From assembly GCA_001464795.1 (NCBI GenBank), contig LNEB01000003.1, forward strand, positions 237,062 to 301,061: a stretch of 64,000 bases of DNA. The letters run 5' to 3'. A program made the translations under genes and the position numbers. Of this stretch, positions 44,279-52,579 are shown piece by piece; positions within the stretch are counted from its first letter, which is position 1, and each line of letters starts with the position of its first letter. Source of the DNA: Bdellovibrionales bacterium Ga0074139 (GTDB lineage: Bacteria; Bdellovibrionota; Bdellovibrionia; Bdellovibrionales; Bdellovibrionaceae). The notes below the pieces were generated by a model. That model had not been told where the DNA came from and did not search any database. It worked only from the letters and a program-made list of their open reading frames with translations.

Positions 44279-44302
44279 AGTCCAGTGGAGATTCTATTTA
44301 AA

Positions 44303-45529
44303 ATGAATTTTAATATTTCCACTTTTCTATTTATAATACTCACTACAACAACCGGCTGGTCTCAGAACAGTGAAACCTTAATCAAAACTTACTTCATCCA
44401 AAAAAACCTTGTTAAATCCACAAAACTCATAAGAATTTCTTTAAATTCCATTCAGCTTAATTACAGCAAAAAAACTGATAATAGTTATAAATTAAGCGCA
44501 TTGGATACTGTCTTGGTTTCAACTCTCATACAATCGGAAATAAAGGATCCTAAGCTTACACCTTTTTTGAAAAAAACTGAAAGTCTTGAAGTTCCAAGGG
44601 AAGAAATTTTTAGATCCTATAGACGTATTTTCAGCCAACTGGAAAAACAAGTTCCATGGAACAAGCTGATTGAAATCTTAGAAAAGGACTTTGCTAATCA
44701 AGGACCTTTGTCTGTATCTGCTTTTTCAACAGCTCTTCGAATCAGGCTATGCAGTTTTTATTCTCTCAATAATCAAAATACACAATTCAAAGGCTGCATC
44801 AGTCAGCTCGAAGCCAAAACAAGCCCCGATGAAACAAGGCTACTAAGAACAATTAAGGTTCTCAAGATTTCTCATGCATTCGTAGGCGGAGCTTACGAAG
44901 ATGCTCTTTTGTTGATTAAAAACGGGGATGAAATTTTACCCCAAGACAGATTATTTTATGCGAGGTACCTCATTTTAACTTCAAAAATTGATCAGGCTAA
45001 AACTTATTTGCAAAAAAATAAGAAGGATTTTGAGGACCCAGCAGATCTTAATCATGTCTATTTGCTAATCGCCTTTCTAGAACAAGATAAAGCTGCGATT
45101 GATACCTATTTAAATGCCATAGGTTCTCAATTATCTGAAGAAACAGATAACAACATTAGATACTTAGAATATTTATTTTACAAAGCCCAAATAGAAAATA
45201 TTATCTCTGAATCAGAAGCCAATTTATCAAAAATTTTATCTGGTGTAAAATTAAGACCTGATTTTCATTTGTTTTTCTTCAAAGTTTTAAAGTTAAGTTT
45301 AAACCCAGTAAAAGCTAAAGAAGCTAAAAAGCTATCTGATGAACTCTCTCAATATAATAAAGCTGCATCCACGTTCACACCCAAATACCAATTTTTTCTT
45401 AAACTTTACAATTGCATCATCAATAGCTGCAGCTCTGAAGAAAAAGTAAAACTTCAAGCAGAAGGAAAATTAAAATTTCCCAATGATTTATTCGCTAAAC
45501 ATTTTTTAAGCAAATTGCAGCCTTTATGA
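44303..45529 (+). CDS. Secreted helical protein of unknown function
   Basis: 408 residues from the ATG at 44303 (a longer frame starts at a GTG at 44285). A Sec signal (FLFIILTTTTGWSQ) is followed by a helix-rich body with repeated hairpins such as DRLFYARYLILTSKIDQAKTY and DLNHVYLLIAFLEQDKAAI, which look like tetratricopeptide-type repeats. Few cysteines. It is coupled (ATGA) to the CHAP-domain gene, so the two may form a periplasmic pair. No family name assigned. Confidence 0.7.
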   Translation: MNFNISTFLFIILTTTTGWSQNSETLIKTYFIQKNLVKSTKLIRISLNSIQLNYSKKTDNSYKLSALDTVLVSTLIQSEIKDPKLTPFLKKTESLEVPREEIFRSYRRIFSQLEKQVPWNKLIEILEKDFANQGPLSVSAFSTALRIRLCSFYSLNNQNTQFKGCISQLEAKTSPDETRLLRTIKVLKISHAFVGGAYEDALLLIKNGDEILPQDRLFYARYLILTSKIDQAKTYLQKNKKDFEDPADLNHVYLLIAFLEQDKAAIDTYLNAIGSQLSEETDNNIRYLEYLFYKAQIENIISESEANLSKILSGVKLRPDFHLFFFKVLKLSLNPVKAKEAKKLSDELSQYNKAASTFTPKYQFFLKLYNCIINSCSSEEKVKLQAEGKLKFPNDLFAKHFLSKLQPL

Positions 45530-46138
45530 CATTTATTGTTTTCTTACTTCTTGCTGTTCACAGCTTTGCAAATGGATGCCCTGATTTAAGTCAGTATGAA
45601 AAATTAATCCTAGAGCCTCAACAAATTCCTAAAAACAATACATGGAAAAAATACGGTCAAAGTTTTGATGAGTTTTATGGTGTTCAAGCTTTTTCCAATC
45701 ACGAGGATGGAAAAGGCGGTACTTATCAATGCACGGAACTGGTTCACCGTTTTATGAGAGAAGTCTATGGAGTGCCCACTCGAATAGGCATGGGTTTAGG
45801 TCACGCAAAAGATCTGGCAAAAAATTTATCGGTCAAGTTTTTCACTTCTTAATAAAAAGATTTCATTTTTTTACTTTGATAAAAATTGCCTTGGTGCAGA
45901 GCCCGATGTGGGATCTCTTGTTTCATTTAAGTCCCCGCCCTACGGTCACATTGCTATTGTTAGAAACAAAACAATTATTGATGACAACACTTTTGATCTT
46001 TATTTATTCGAACAACACGGGGAACTTAATTTTAAGCTGAATCAAATTAAACCCGTTAGAAAACTTAGAATTCACAAGGGAAAGTACCCACAGAACATAA
46101 AAGGTTGGCTTGTTCCTTACAGACTTAAAGCTGAGTAA
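45526..46138 (+). pseudogene. CHAP-domain peptidase/amidase split by a frameshift
   Basis: Two frames together make one CHAP (NlpC/P60-like) protein. The first (45526-45852) has a signal peptide (IVFLLLAVHSFANG) and the catalytic Cys in GTYQCTELVHRFM. The second (continuing near 45840 in the +1 frame to 46138) has the catalytic His in SPPYGHIAIVRNK. The break maps near a run of five T at 45838-45842; dropping one T joins the halves without a gap. Such enzymes cut peptidoglycan stem peptides. A real mutation, a programmed slip or a sequencing error all fit. Confidence 0.8.
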
Positions 46139-46361
46139 AAACCTGGTAGAAAGACATGACAAGTCCTCCCAAAAGAAATAAAACCATTAAAGACCAAGAG
46201 AACACCTTATAGGACTTCATAATCTTAAGGGCTTTTTTAGAATAGCGGGTCTGATTGATCACTGGCACAGGCGTCTGCGCGGACTTAATCAGCGCATAAC
46301 AGGCCCCACAAAACAATACCACAGATAAAATTGAATAATTCATTACATCCCAATTCAGCAT
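46125..46361 (-). CDS. Small membrane protein, 78 aa
   Basis: Two hydrophobic helices (about 8-26 and 54-72) separated by a basic cytoplasmic-type loop with RYSKKALKIMKSYK. Family not recognised. The gene is convergent with the CHAP gene and overlaps it by 14 bases. It lies 44 bases downstream of two signal-peptide proteins on the same strand, so it may belong to their transcript. Confidence 0.65.
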   Translation of the reverse strand: MLNWDVMNYSILSVVLFCGACYALIKSAQTPVPVINQTRYSKKALKIMKSYKVFSWSLMVLFLLGGLVMSFYQVFTQL

Positions 46362-46405
46362 GTGTTTCGTTTCGGAACATTTTTAAGTTTAGAAAAGTCG
46401 AGATT

Positions 46406-46990
46406 TTAAGGAGATCCAACAAAGGGACTGCCATAACTGGAATCAGCAGGTGGTCCAGACCTACAAAAATCAAAGCCTCTTTCTCCGTAATAGAGCTCGT
46501 TTTGAATGAGGCATTTTTCTAAACGATTCACAGCTTCTCTAAGGGCTTCTTTGACAAGACTAAAGGCCTCTGGTGTCAGTTGATAGTTACCATCTGATAG
46601 TAACTGAGGTCTTTGCTGCAAAGCCTCTTGGATTCTGATTTTTTCATCCCAGGACTTTAATTGTGGAAAACTGATAATCCCTAGGCTTGCAGAGAATACA
46701 AACTTACCCCACCGATAAAGATAGCTGCCTAAAATAGATAAAGTAATACCCATCATCCATTTTTCTTTGTTCCATTTTTTTATCATTTCAGTGTTCATCT
46801 TAAGCATTTCTTGGATTTCATAATCAGTGTAACCAAAAGAAGAACCCAAAGTTTCACATTCAAATTCGGAACAAATCTGGATCAAACGCCGCTCTGAACT
46901 GACAGGATTCAATTCAAAACTTTGTATTTGAACTGTGGTCTTTGCATGCACAAAGGAAAAACTAAATAAAATGATCAACAACATTTTCAT
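46406..46990 (-). CDS. Secreted/membrane protein, second of a tandem pair
   Basis: 194 residues with a signal peptide (LLIILFSFSFVHA), a two-Cys motif ICSEFECETLGSSFGY, a basic and acidic stretch, then a hydrophobic segment (GITLSILGSYLY) and a C-terminal helical domain with a terminal Cys pair. It shares its layout with the preceding gene: signal peptide, a Cys pair followed by G-Y and E-I residues, hydrophobic middle, helical tail. Family unknown. Start ATG overlaps the upstream stop by one base (TAATG). Confidence 0.7.
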   Translation of the reverse strand: MKMLLIILFSFSFVHAKTTVQIQSFELNPVSSERRLIQICSEFECETLGSSFGYTDYEIQEMLKMNTEMIKKWNKEKWMMGITLSILGSYLYRWGKFVFSASLGIISFPQLKSWDEKIRIQEALQQRPQLLSDGNYQLTPEAFSLVKEALREAVNRLEKCLIQNELYYGERGFDFCRSGPPADSSYGSPFVGSP

Positions 46991-47610
46991 TACTGAATCC
47001 CCAAAAGAACTTCTTGAAAATCATTAACTGTTTTTTGCAAAGAAGTTTTTAAAACCACAACACTGACTTCAGAGTCATTTAACGATTCGGCCTCTTTCAA
47101 TAGAGCTTTTTCATTTTTCTGAAAATAAGGAGAAAACCAGTCACTGACTTGTTTTTCTGTAACGATAGATAATGTGAGTCCCGCACCACCGCCCACTAAA
47201 ATTCCACCAGCAAAGTAACTAATTAATGAATAAAAATCTGATGGGTGTAGCTTAGTCGCAATGGCCTGAGAAATGACAGCTCCTGAAACAGCACCAATGG
47301 CTGTTCCTAGTACCAAATAAGCTGTTTTTAATACTTTGCGGTTATGATCTTTTTTTTCTAAAAATTGAATCTGATTTTCAATTTCGGAAATTTCATATCC
47401 CTCTGCTTTTCCCATAATCTGACAATCAGAAATGGACAGTTGTTCTTGAACGGGTGTCACAGTGCAGACATTAAAAATAACTCTTTCAGAGTTTTGCAGC
47501 TGGGAAAGGACCATCGCTCTTGAAGGTTTAAGACTGGATGACATTATAATCCGAGTTTTAGCAAAACTCAGACTTGATAAAAATAGAAGACTTATTAATA
47601 GACATTTCAA
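46990..47610 (-). CDS. Secreted/membrane protein, first of a tandem pair
   Basis: 206 residues with a signal peptide (LLISLLFLSSLSFA), a two-Cys region (VCTVTPVQEQLSISDCQIMG) followed by AEGYEISEIE, and two glycine-rich hydrophobic segments (GTAIGAVSGAVISQAIA, FAGGILVGGGAGLTLSIV) that look like membrane hairpins. The tail is helical. Diverged paralogue of the next gene; function unknown. It is divergent from the S41-family gene. Confidence 0.7.
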   Translation of the reverse strand: MKCLLISLLFLSSLSFAKTRIIMSSSLKPSRAMVLSQLQNSERVIFNVCTVTPVQEQLSISDCQIMGKAEGYEISEIENQIQFLEKKDHNRKVLKTAYLVLGTAIGAVSGAVISQAIATKLHPSDFYSLISYFAGGILVGGGAGLTLSIVTEKQVSDWFSPYFQKNEKALLKEAESLNDSEVSVVVLKTSLQKTVNDFQEVLLGIQ

Positions 47611-47740
47611 TGGCGTGTCCTCGGTTGATTTAAAATAGAACCCTATAAGAATTTAAGCCCCCCAGTAAGTGTCATAATTTTGTGCAGTCATTTCTACAAT
47701 GGCCAAGGCCTTGCTAATACAACCCATGCGAGGTGAAACC

Positions 47741-49612
47741 ATGTACGTAAAAAGAAACTCATTCGCTTTGATGCTATTTATTGCCATTTGGAGCTGCCAA
47801 TCATTGGCAATAGAACAATGTCTAGACGTTGTTACCATGAAAAAAGATTTAGGGGTTCGTATTGAAGATAATGTGGACGATGTTTACGTGCCGTCTAAAA
47901 AAGAATTGCGAATCACCGGCGAAGCTTTGTTACTATCATTAGATAACTATTACGGACCTGAAAAGAAAAAAACAGAGACCATCGAGTTTAATTGGGCCCA
48001 ACAAAAAAAAACCTTCATGAGCCGTCTCCTGAGTTCCAATACAAATGCGGAAGCACTGCTGGTGACATCTGACTTTCTTTATAAACTCGACGATGCTCAC
48101 GTCAATATTGATATCCCATCCAGCTATGAGGCAAGCCTTGCACTGCAATTCAGTTATGACCCCAATAACAAAACAATCATTCTCAATCAAATGAATCCCG
48201 CCTCGCTGAGTCTTCAATTGCGCTCTGGAAAATTGCCAGAATTGGGCACTAAGCTTCTCAAGATTAATGGTCTAGATGTTTTAGAGTTTCAAAAAAGGTA
48301 TCCCTTTTTTAATTCCAAAAATGGAAACCCATTGACGAACACAGCGATGTTCGCAAGATCCCTAAGTCGCATTCGTGAAGCTTCTGGCTTTCCACTGTCT
48401 CTGTTTCCTAAAATGATTTGGAAATTCGAATTTGAGTCTCCAAAAACCAAAGAAATCTTTGAAGCTGAATTTGAATATAAAAAATCAGGCACCCCGCTGA
48501 TCACGGGATCCACTGTTTTAAGCACTAAAGTGGCCAACCTTGGCACCGAGATGGAGAATTTAATCGAAAACACTGAGAGCCTATCTATTGGGAAAAAATA
48601 TAGAATTGGTCAATCTCAGCCATTTTTCGAATTACCAAAAAGTTTTCGAAAGATCATGTTACCCGATCATTTGAAAGAAATTGATAAGGATAACTTTGGC
48701 GAAAAACGTCTGCATGCAGGAGTTTTTCAACATGAAGGTAAAAATGTGGGCTACCTAAGAATTGCAAGCTACAGCACAGGCTCGCTAGGTCTTCAAGATG
48801 TGGGATTGATTCTTGATCACTACATCAATCAGTTGGAAGCTTCATCTGATTACTTGATCATTGATCAAATGAGTAACCCTGGTGGCAGTGTCACCTATGC
48901 TGACATGATTATTGAAAGACTTGTGGGTGAAATTAAACTTGATACTCACATGAAGTTTCAAGTGAAACCCACCCATTCATGGATGCAGAATTATACATCA
49001 CTGATCGAAGCTGTGGCCGGTGATTTTCAGCTGGTCAGCTTTGATCCTGTTCGTCACAAAAAACTTTTAGACTTTTTAAAAGAGCAATTTGATATTATTC
49101 ACAAGGCTTACACAAGTGGCGAGCCCTACAGTGAACCCGTTTCACTTCTAGGTTATCACGAATACATCAAGTTCTACACAGACATGGAGCGAGCGAAAAA
49201 TCAAGGAACACAGTTAAGTCTTTTTGATTCTTCAACAGATTCAAGAATGAATAAAAAAGCTTTGTATTCAAAAAAAATCTATATGCTGATTGACCACTAT
49301 TCGTTTTCTGGTGGAGATGCCACACCTGCCAACTTGAAGGATTATCGCAGGGCTACATTAATTGGAACTCGCACCGCTGGCGCTGGCGGTTCGGTCGAGA
49401 ATTTTTCATCAAGGCTTTTGAAAGCCGAATTCAATTACTCTTTAACGGTGTCACTTATGTACCGCCCAAAAGGCGATGAGACATTCGTGGAAAACTATGG
49501 AGTGACTCCTCATTATGAGTTAGTTCCCACCACCAATGACTACCTAAATGGATTTAAAGAGTATTTCCAAAAAGTACTGAAATTTATTAGTGAAGACTTA
49601 AAAAAGAACTAA
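47741..49612 (+). CDS. Secreted S41-family (tail-specific) protease
   Basis: 623 residues from the ATG at 47741, which has AGGTGA upstream and leaves a clean signal peptide (SFALMLFIAIWSCQSLA); a longer frame would start at 47699. An N-terminal helical domain with LDDAHVNI, a PDZ-like region (GTKLLKINGLDVLEF), then the S41 core: DYLIIDQMSNPGGSVTYAD, and the nucleophile Ser candidates S521/S523 in DHYSFSGGDATPANL, followed by GTRTAGAGGSVENF. Probably acts in the periplasm on proteins. Its transcript ends in the terminator at 49618-49646. Confidence 0.85.
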   Translation: MYVKRNSFALMLFIAIWSCQSLAIEQCLDVVTMKKDLGVRIEDNVDDVYVPSKKELRITGEALLLSLDNYYGPEKKKTETIEFNWAQQKKTFMSRLLSSNTNAEALLVTSDFLYKLDDAHVNIDIPSSYEASLALQFSYDPNNKTIILNQMNPASLSLQLRSGKLPELGTKLLKINGLDVLEFQKRYPFFNSKNGNPLTNTAMFARSLSRIREASGFPLSLFPKMIWKFEFESPKTKEIFEAEFEYKKSGTPLITGSTVLSTKVANLGTEMENLIENTESLSIGKKYRIGQSQPFFELPKSFRKIMLPDHLKEIDKDNFGEKRLHAGVFQHEGKNVGYLRIASYSTGSLGLQDVGLILDHYINQLEASSDYLIIDQMSNPGGSVTYADMIIERLVGEIKLDTHMKFQVKPTHSWMQNYTSLIEAVAGDFQLVSFDPVRHKKLLDFLKEQFDIIHKAYTSGEPYSEPVSLLGYHEYIKFYTDMERAKNQGTQLSLFDSSTDSRMNKKALYSKKIYMLIDHYSFSGGDATPANLKDYRRATLIGTRTAGAGGSVENFSSRLLKAEFNYSLTVSLMYRPKGDETFVENYGVTPHYELVPTTNDYLNGFKEYFQKVLKFISEDLKKN

Positions 49613-49947
49613 GCTTTAGAGGACTTTTTCGAGTCCTCTTTTTTTTCAATTTCAATTTGAGCTTGAATTTTAAAACGATGAGTTTCTGCAAATTTTGAAA
49701 GCTCATCGATCCAATCAATTTTAGAAATAATTCCGTTGATCTCTTTGGCTACACGGTTAGTGATTTCCTCTTTGCTGCGATTAGCTCCCGAAAGCAGGGC
49801 CTCTAAAATTTCCTTTGGTAACTTGAGATCAGCTAAATACTTTCTGATTCCTTCTTCGGTCATAAAGGCTGCTGACACACCCACTGAAAAAACTTTTTTT
49901 AAGGCATCACCAAGGCCTGCTGATTTATCTTCTTTATCATTAGCCAT
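49609..49947 (-). CDS. Small helical hypothetical protein
   Basis: 112 residues, soluble, strongly helical with a lysine-rich tail. A segment GVSAAFMTEEGIRKYLADLKLPKEILEALL is reminiscent of phasin-like regulators, but I do not assign it. Its C-terminal tail is encoded by the terminator hairpin of the convergent S41 gene. It follows the SRPBCC gene with a one-base TAATG overlap. Confidence 0.7.
   Translation of the reverse strand: MANDKEDKSAGLGDALKKVFSVGVSAAFMTEEGIRKYLADLKLPKEILEALLSGANRSKEEITNRVAKEINGIISKIDWIDELSKFAETHRFKIQAQIEIEKKEDSKKSSKA
49618..49646 (+). terminator. Rho-independent terminator lying inside a convergent gene
   Basis: Perfect eight-base stem AGAGGACT/AGTCCTCT (49618-49625 and 49632-49639), loop TTTTCG, then a run of eight T (last base of the stem included) to 49646. 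It follows the S41 gene stop by six bases. On the minus strand the same bases encode the C-terminal KKEDSKKSSKA tail of the next gene. Confidence 0.88.
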
Positions 49948-50381
49948 TATTGACCACCGTAGATTTGCTTAATTCGGCGGTGATAGGCTGAAATCATATT
50001 AGGAAGATTCACGCTAACAGCGGCATTCGCCACAGGCCCTGGAACAAACATTCCAAAAGTGGCTTCCACTTCGTAAGTGGCCCTGGTTTTCCCAGCTTCT
50101 TCTTTTAAAATCCAGTGACCTTTCATGGTCTTAAAAATATCACCTGAAGCAAATTCCCATGTGATTTTGTTAGGCTTATCTTCAGTCATCCAAATGGTGT
50201 AAACAAAGGACTTGATCAACTGCACTTTGTATTCGACTAATTTTTTTGAGCCTTCCGTTTTTAAAACGGTGCAGGATTTTACTTCTGCCAAAAACTCTGG
50301 GTATTTTGAGTAATCAGAAATCACTGCAAAGAATTGATCCGGGGTGCAATTGAAAACTTCTGTGGTGCTTGCTTTTGCCAT
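49947..50381 (-). CDS. SRPBCC-fold protein, RatA/coenzyme-Q-binding type
   Basis: 144 residues. START/SRPBCC helix-grip fold: EVFNCTPDQFFAVISDYSKYPEFLAEVKSC opening, central WEFASGDIFKTMKGHWIL, and terminal helix NLPNMISAYHRRIKQIY. Close in pattern to the COQ10/RatA family, which binds lipid or hydrophobic ligands; a ribosome-toxin function is not implied. Coupled to the small helical protein downstream. Confidence 0.82.
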   Translation of the reverse strand: MAKASTTEVFNCTPDQFFAVISDYSKYPEFLAEVKSCTVLKTEGSKKLVEYKVQLIKSFVYTIWMTEDKPNKITWEFASGDIFKTMKGHWILKEEAGKTRATYEVEATFGMFVPGPVANAAVSVNLPNMISAYHRRIKQIYGGQ

Positions 50382-50412
50382 AGCCTATTGAGCCGCGAAC
50401 TGATGCTACTCG

Positions 50413-50706
50413 TCAACTTTTTTTAAAATTTCTAAACAAAGCCTCGGCGGCGGCTTTGGCTTTTTCACTTTCCGACTGGACTGAAGTCGCAGTTGTTCGA
50501 AGTTTAAAAAAGTCACACAGGTTGGAGCGATCTTTTTCTAGAATTCGACTGGCTTGGGTTTCCCTACATTCGTTGTAAACTTTTGGATCATAAAACTCAC
50601 AGTTTCCGCAGCAGCGAATATCCGTTTTACATTTATAACACTCAGCTGATCTTGAAATAGGATGCACAACTTCTAAAACTGTCTGACATCTAAAACAAGA
50701 GCTCAT
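50413..50706 (-). CDS. Zinc-ribbon protein, 97 aa
   Basis: Three CxxC pairs, CFRC (4-7), CYKC (23-26) and CGNC (33-36), indicate one or two zinc sites; the tail is a charged helix with an Ala/Glu-rich end. Overlaps the glpX stop by four bases (ATGA), so it is made with the fructose bisphosphatase. A regulator or an RNA-binding role is possible; nothing in the sequence decides it. Confidence 0.75.
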   Translation of the reverse strand: MSSCFRCQTVLEVVHPISRSAECYKCKTDIRCCGNCEFYDPKVYNECRETQASRILEKDRSNLCDFFKLRTTATSVQSESEKAKAAAEALFRNFKKS

Positions 50707-51668
50707 AGGGATAATGATTTCTTTCCTAAATTATGACTGGCTTCAATAAACCGAATTGTTCCCGTTTTTGAGCGCATAACTAAGGAATGAGTTGTCGCAA
50801 TATGGCCTGATTTAAATTTCACACCTTTTAGCAAAGGTCCATCGGTCACCCCAGTGGCCACAAACATCACTGAACCTGGGGCTAATTTCTCAATGCTTAA
50901 CTTTTGATTGAGATCCAAAATTCCCATTTTTTTTGCACGTTCTTTTTCGTTTTCATTACGAAATTTCAGGCGCCCTTGAAAGTCCCCGCCCAAACATTGC
51001 ATGGCAGCTGCTGAAATAACACCTTCCGGGGCTCCGCCGATACCCATCAACATATCAATGCCTGAGTCTTCAAAGCCAGCAGCCACAGATGCAGACACGT
51101 CCCCGTCACCAATCAGTTGAATGCGTGCGCCCGTTTTTCTAACCTCAGCTATTAAATCAGAGTGCCTTGGACGCTCGAGGATAACCACTGTGATTTCATT
51201 AACACTTTTTTTCAGCTTTTCAGCCACGCGGTGAATGTTTTCTGTAGGACTTAAATCAATATCAATGCATCCACGAGCCGTGGGTCCACAGGCAATTTTA
51301 TCCATATAAGTATCTGGAGCATGTAAGAATTGACCTTTTTCTGCGACTGCGATGACAGAGATCGCCCCCACCCCACCCGTTGCACAAATCGTAGTCCCTT
51401 CTAAGGGATCTAAAGCAATATCCACCGATGGGGCACCGTTCACATTGGAGCCCACTTTTTCACCGATAAAAAGCATGGGAGCTTCATCCCTTTCGCCCTC
51501 ACCGATGACGACAGTTCCATCGATTTGCACCGAATCAAAAGCTTTTCTCATGGCATCCACGGCCGCTTGGTCCGCTTTTTTTTCTTCTCCACGACCCATC
51601 CAGCGTGCGCTGGCAAGGGCTGCGGCCTCAGTGATTCTCACGAACTCTAATGCAAGGTTACGATCCAT
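50703..51668 (-). CDS. glpX: Class II fructose-1,6-bisphosphatase GlpX
   Basis: 321 residues. GEGERDEAPMLFIGE and VDIALDPLEGTTICATG hold the metal-binding Glu and Asp residues; GDGDVSASVAAGFEDSGIDMLMGIGGAPEGV is the usual C-terminal block. Gluconeogenic enzyme of the inositol-phosphatase fold. It lies divergent to pgsA with about 44 bases between the starts. Confidence 0.96.
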   Translation of the reverse strand: MDRNLALEFVRITEAAALASARWMGRGEEKKADQAAVDAMRKAFDSVQIDGTVVIGEGERDEAPMLFIGEKVGSNVNGAPSVDIALDPLEGTTICATGGVGAISVIAVAEKGQFLHAPDTYMDKIACGPTARGCIDIDLSPTENIHRVAEKLKKSVNEITVVILERPRHSDLIAEVRKTGARIQLIGDGDVSASVAAGFEDSGIDMLMGIGGAPEGVISAAAMQCLGGDFQGRLKFRNENEKERAKKMGILDLNQKLSIEKLAPGSVMFVATGVTDGPLLKGVKFKSGHIATTHSLVMRSKTGTIRFIEASHNLGKKSLSL

Positions 51669-51712
51669 ACTGTGCTTGCTCCTTAAGATAAAACTGATTT
51701 AAACCTTAGTTT

Positions 51713-52267
51713 ATGCAAAAGTGGAAACAGAATTTACCTCTACACCTGACATTCTCAAGAATTTACTTCTTACCTTTGCTTGTGCCTATGATTTTGCAGA
51801 CCGGTTGGCAATGGGACGTGGCAGCGGCCGTGCTATTCATCCTTCTCTCGCTGACAGATGCCTGGGACGGAGCCTTAGCAAGAAAATGGAACTTGGTTTC
51901 CAATTTCGGGAAATTTATGGATCCAGTGGCCGACAAGGTTCTCGTTTCCACTGTACTACTTACGCTGCTTTATTTGCAAAAAGTGGAACTTTTATTGGTC
52001 ATACTACTTCTGGCTAGGGATACTTTTATCGGTGGAGTCCGAGCCATCGCCGCTGCTGACAACCTTATTTTGGACGCCAAGTCCGCAGGTAAGTGGAAAA
52101 CAGGTTTCCAAATGACAGGTATTACTTTGATCATTTTAGAAAGTTTTCCATGGATTCCCTATTTCGGAATCCTAGGACGAGTGGCTCTCTGGTTCTCGGT
52201 TGTTTTAAGTCTTTTTTCGGGGTATCAGTATTGGCAAGCGTACCAAGACTCTCGAAAAGGAAAATAG
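51713..52267 (+). CDS. pgsA: CDP-diacylglycerol-glycerol-3-phosphate 3-phosphatidyltransferase PgsA
   Basis: 184 residues with four or five membrane helices. The CDP-alcohol phosphotransferase motif is complete: TDAWDGALARKWNLVSNFGK continuing into FMDPVADK (Asp residues for metal and catalysis). Makes phosphatidylglycerol phosphate in the inner membrane. Start TTG/ATG choice: the ATG at 51713 fits the family N-terminus. Confidence 0.94.
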   Translation: MQKWKQNLPLHLTFSRIYFLPLLVPMILQTGWQWDVAAAVLFILLSLTDAWDGALARKWNLVSNFGKFMDPVADKVLVSTVLLTLLYLQKVELLLVILLLARDTFIGGVRAIAAADNLILDAKSAGKWKTGFQMTGITLIILESFPWIPYFGILGRVALWFSVVLSLFSGYQYWQAYQDSRKGK

Positions 52268-52274
52268 CTTATTT

Positions 52275-52418
52275 ATGCTCAAATATCTTCAGCCTGTTTC
52301 ATGGTCACTGATTTTATTTATGCTTTTGATGAGCCTTTATCTGCAAGCCCAAAAAATAAGCAATCATCATAAAAAAAGCCCTCCCTCCATCGTGGGTGCT
52401 AGTTTTTTAAGTCCATAA
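52275..52418 (+). CDS. Very small membrane protein, 47 aa
   Basis: ATG at 52275, TAA at 52416-52418, seven bases after pgsA. A hydrophobic segment (WSLILFMLLMSLYLQA) is followed by a basic and proline-containing tail (KKSPPSIVG). Could be a small membrane peptide cotranslated with pgsA, or just an open frame. Confidence 0.45.
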   Translation: MLKYLQPVSWSLILFMLLMSLYLQAQKISNHHKKSPPSIVGASFLSP

Positions 52419-52444
52419 TTTTAAACAATTACAGTTTTGAGTAG

Positions 52445-52473
52445 TTGACCAATCGGGGTAATTAACAGTATTT
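52445..52473 (+). promoter_or_regulatory. Weak promoter candidate for tRNA-Gly
   Basis: TTGACC at 52445-52450, the same -35 as the beta-barrel gene, a 17-base spacer and GTATTT as a poor -10. The tRNA starts 22 bases later. Low certainty. Confidence 0.3.
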
Positions 52474-52494
52474 CTTTTATTCGCATTTCAAGAT

Positions 52495-52570
52495 GCGGGA
52501 ATAGCTCAGTTGATAGAGCGATGCCTTGCCAAGGCATAGGTCGCGGGTTTGAGTCCCGTTTCCCGCTCCA
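52495..52570 (+). tRNA. tRNA-Gly (anticodon GCC)
   Basis: 76 bases including an encoded CCA. Acceptor stem GCGGGAA/TTCCCGC pairs fully, D arm GCTC/GAGC, anticodon arm ATGCC-TTGCCAA-GGCAT with GCC anticodon reading GGY codons, and T arm GCGGG/CCCGT with loop TTTGAGT. All four arms close. The only tRNA in the window. Confidence 0.96.
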
Positions 52571-52579
52571 ATTTTTTCT

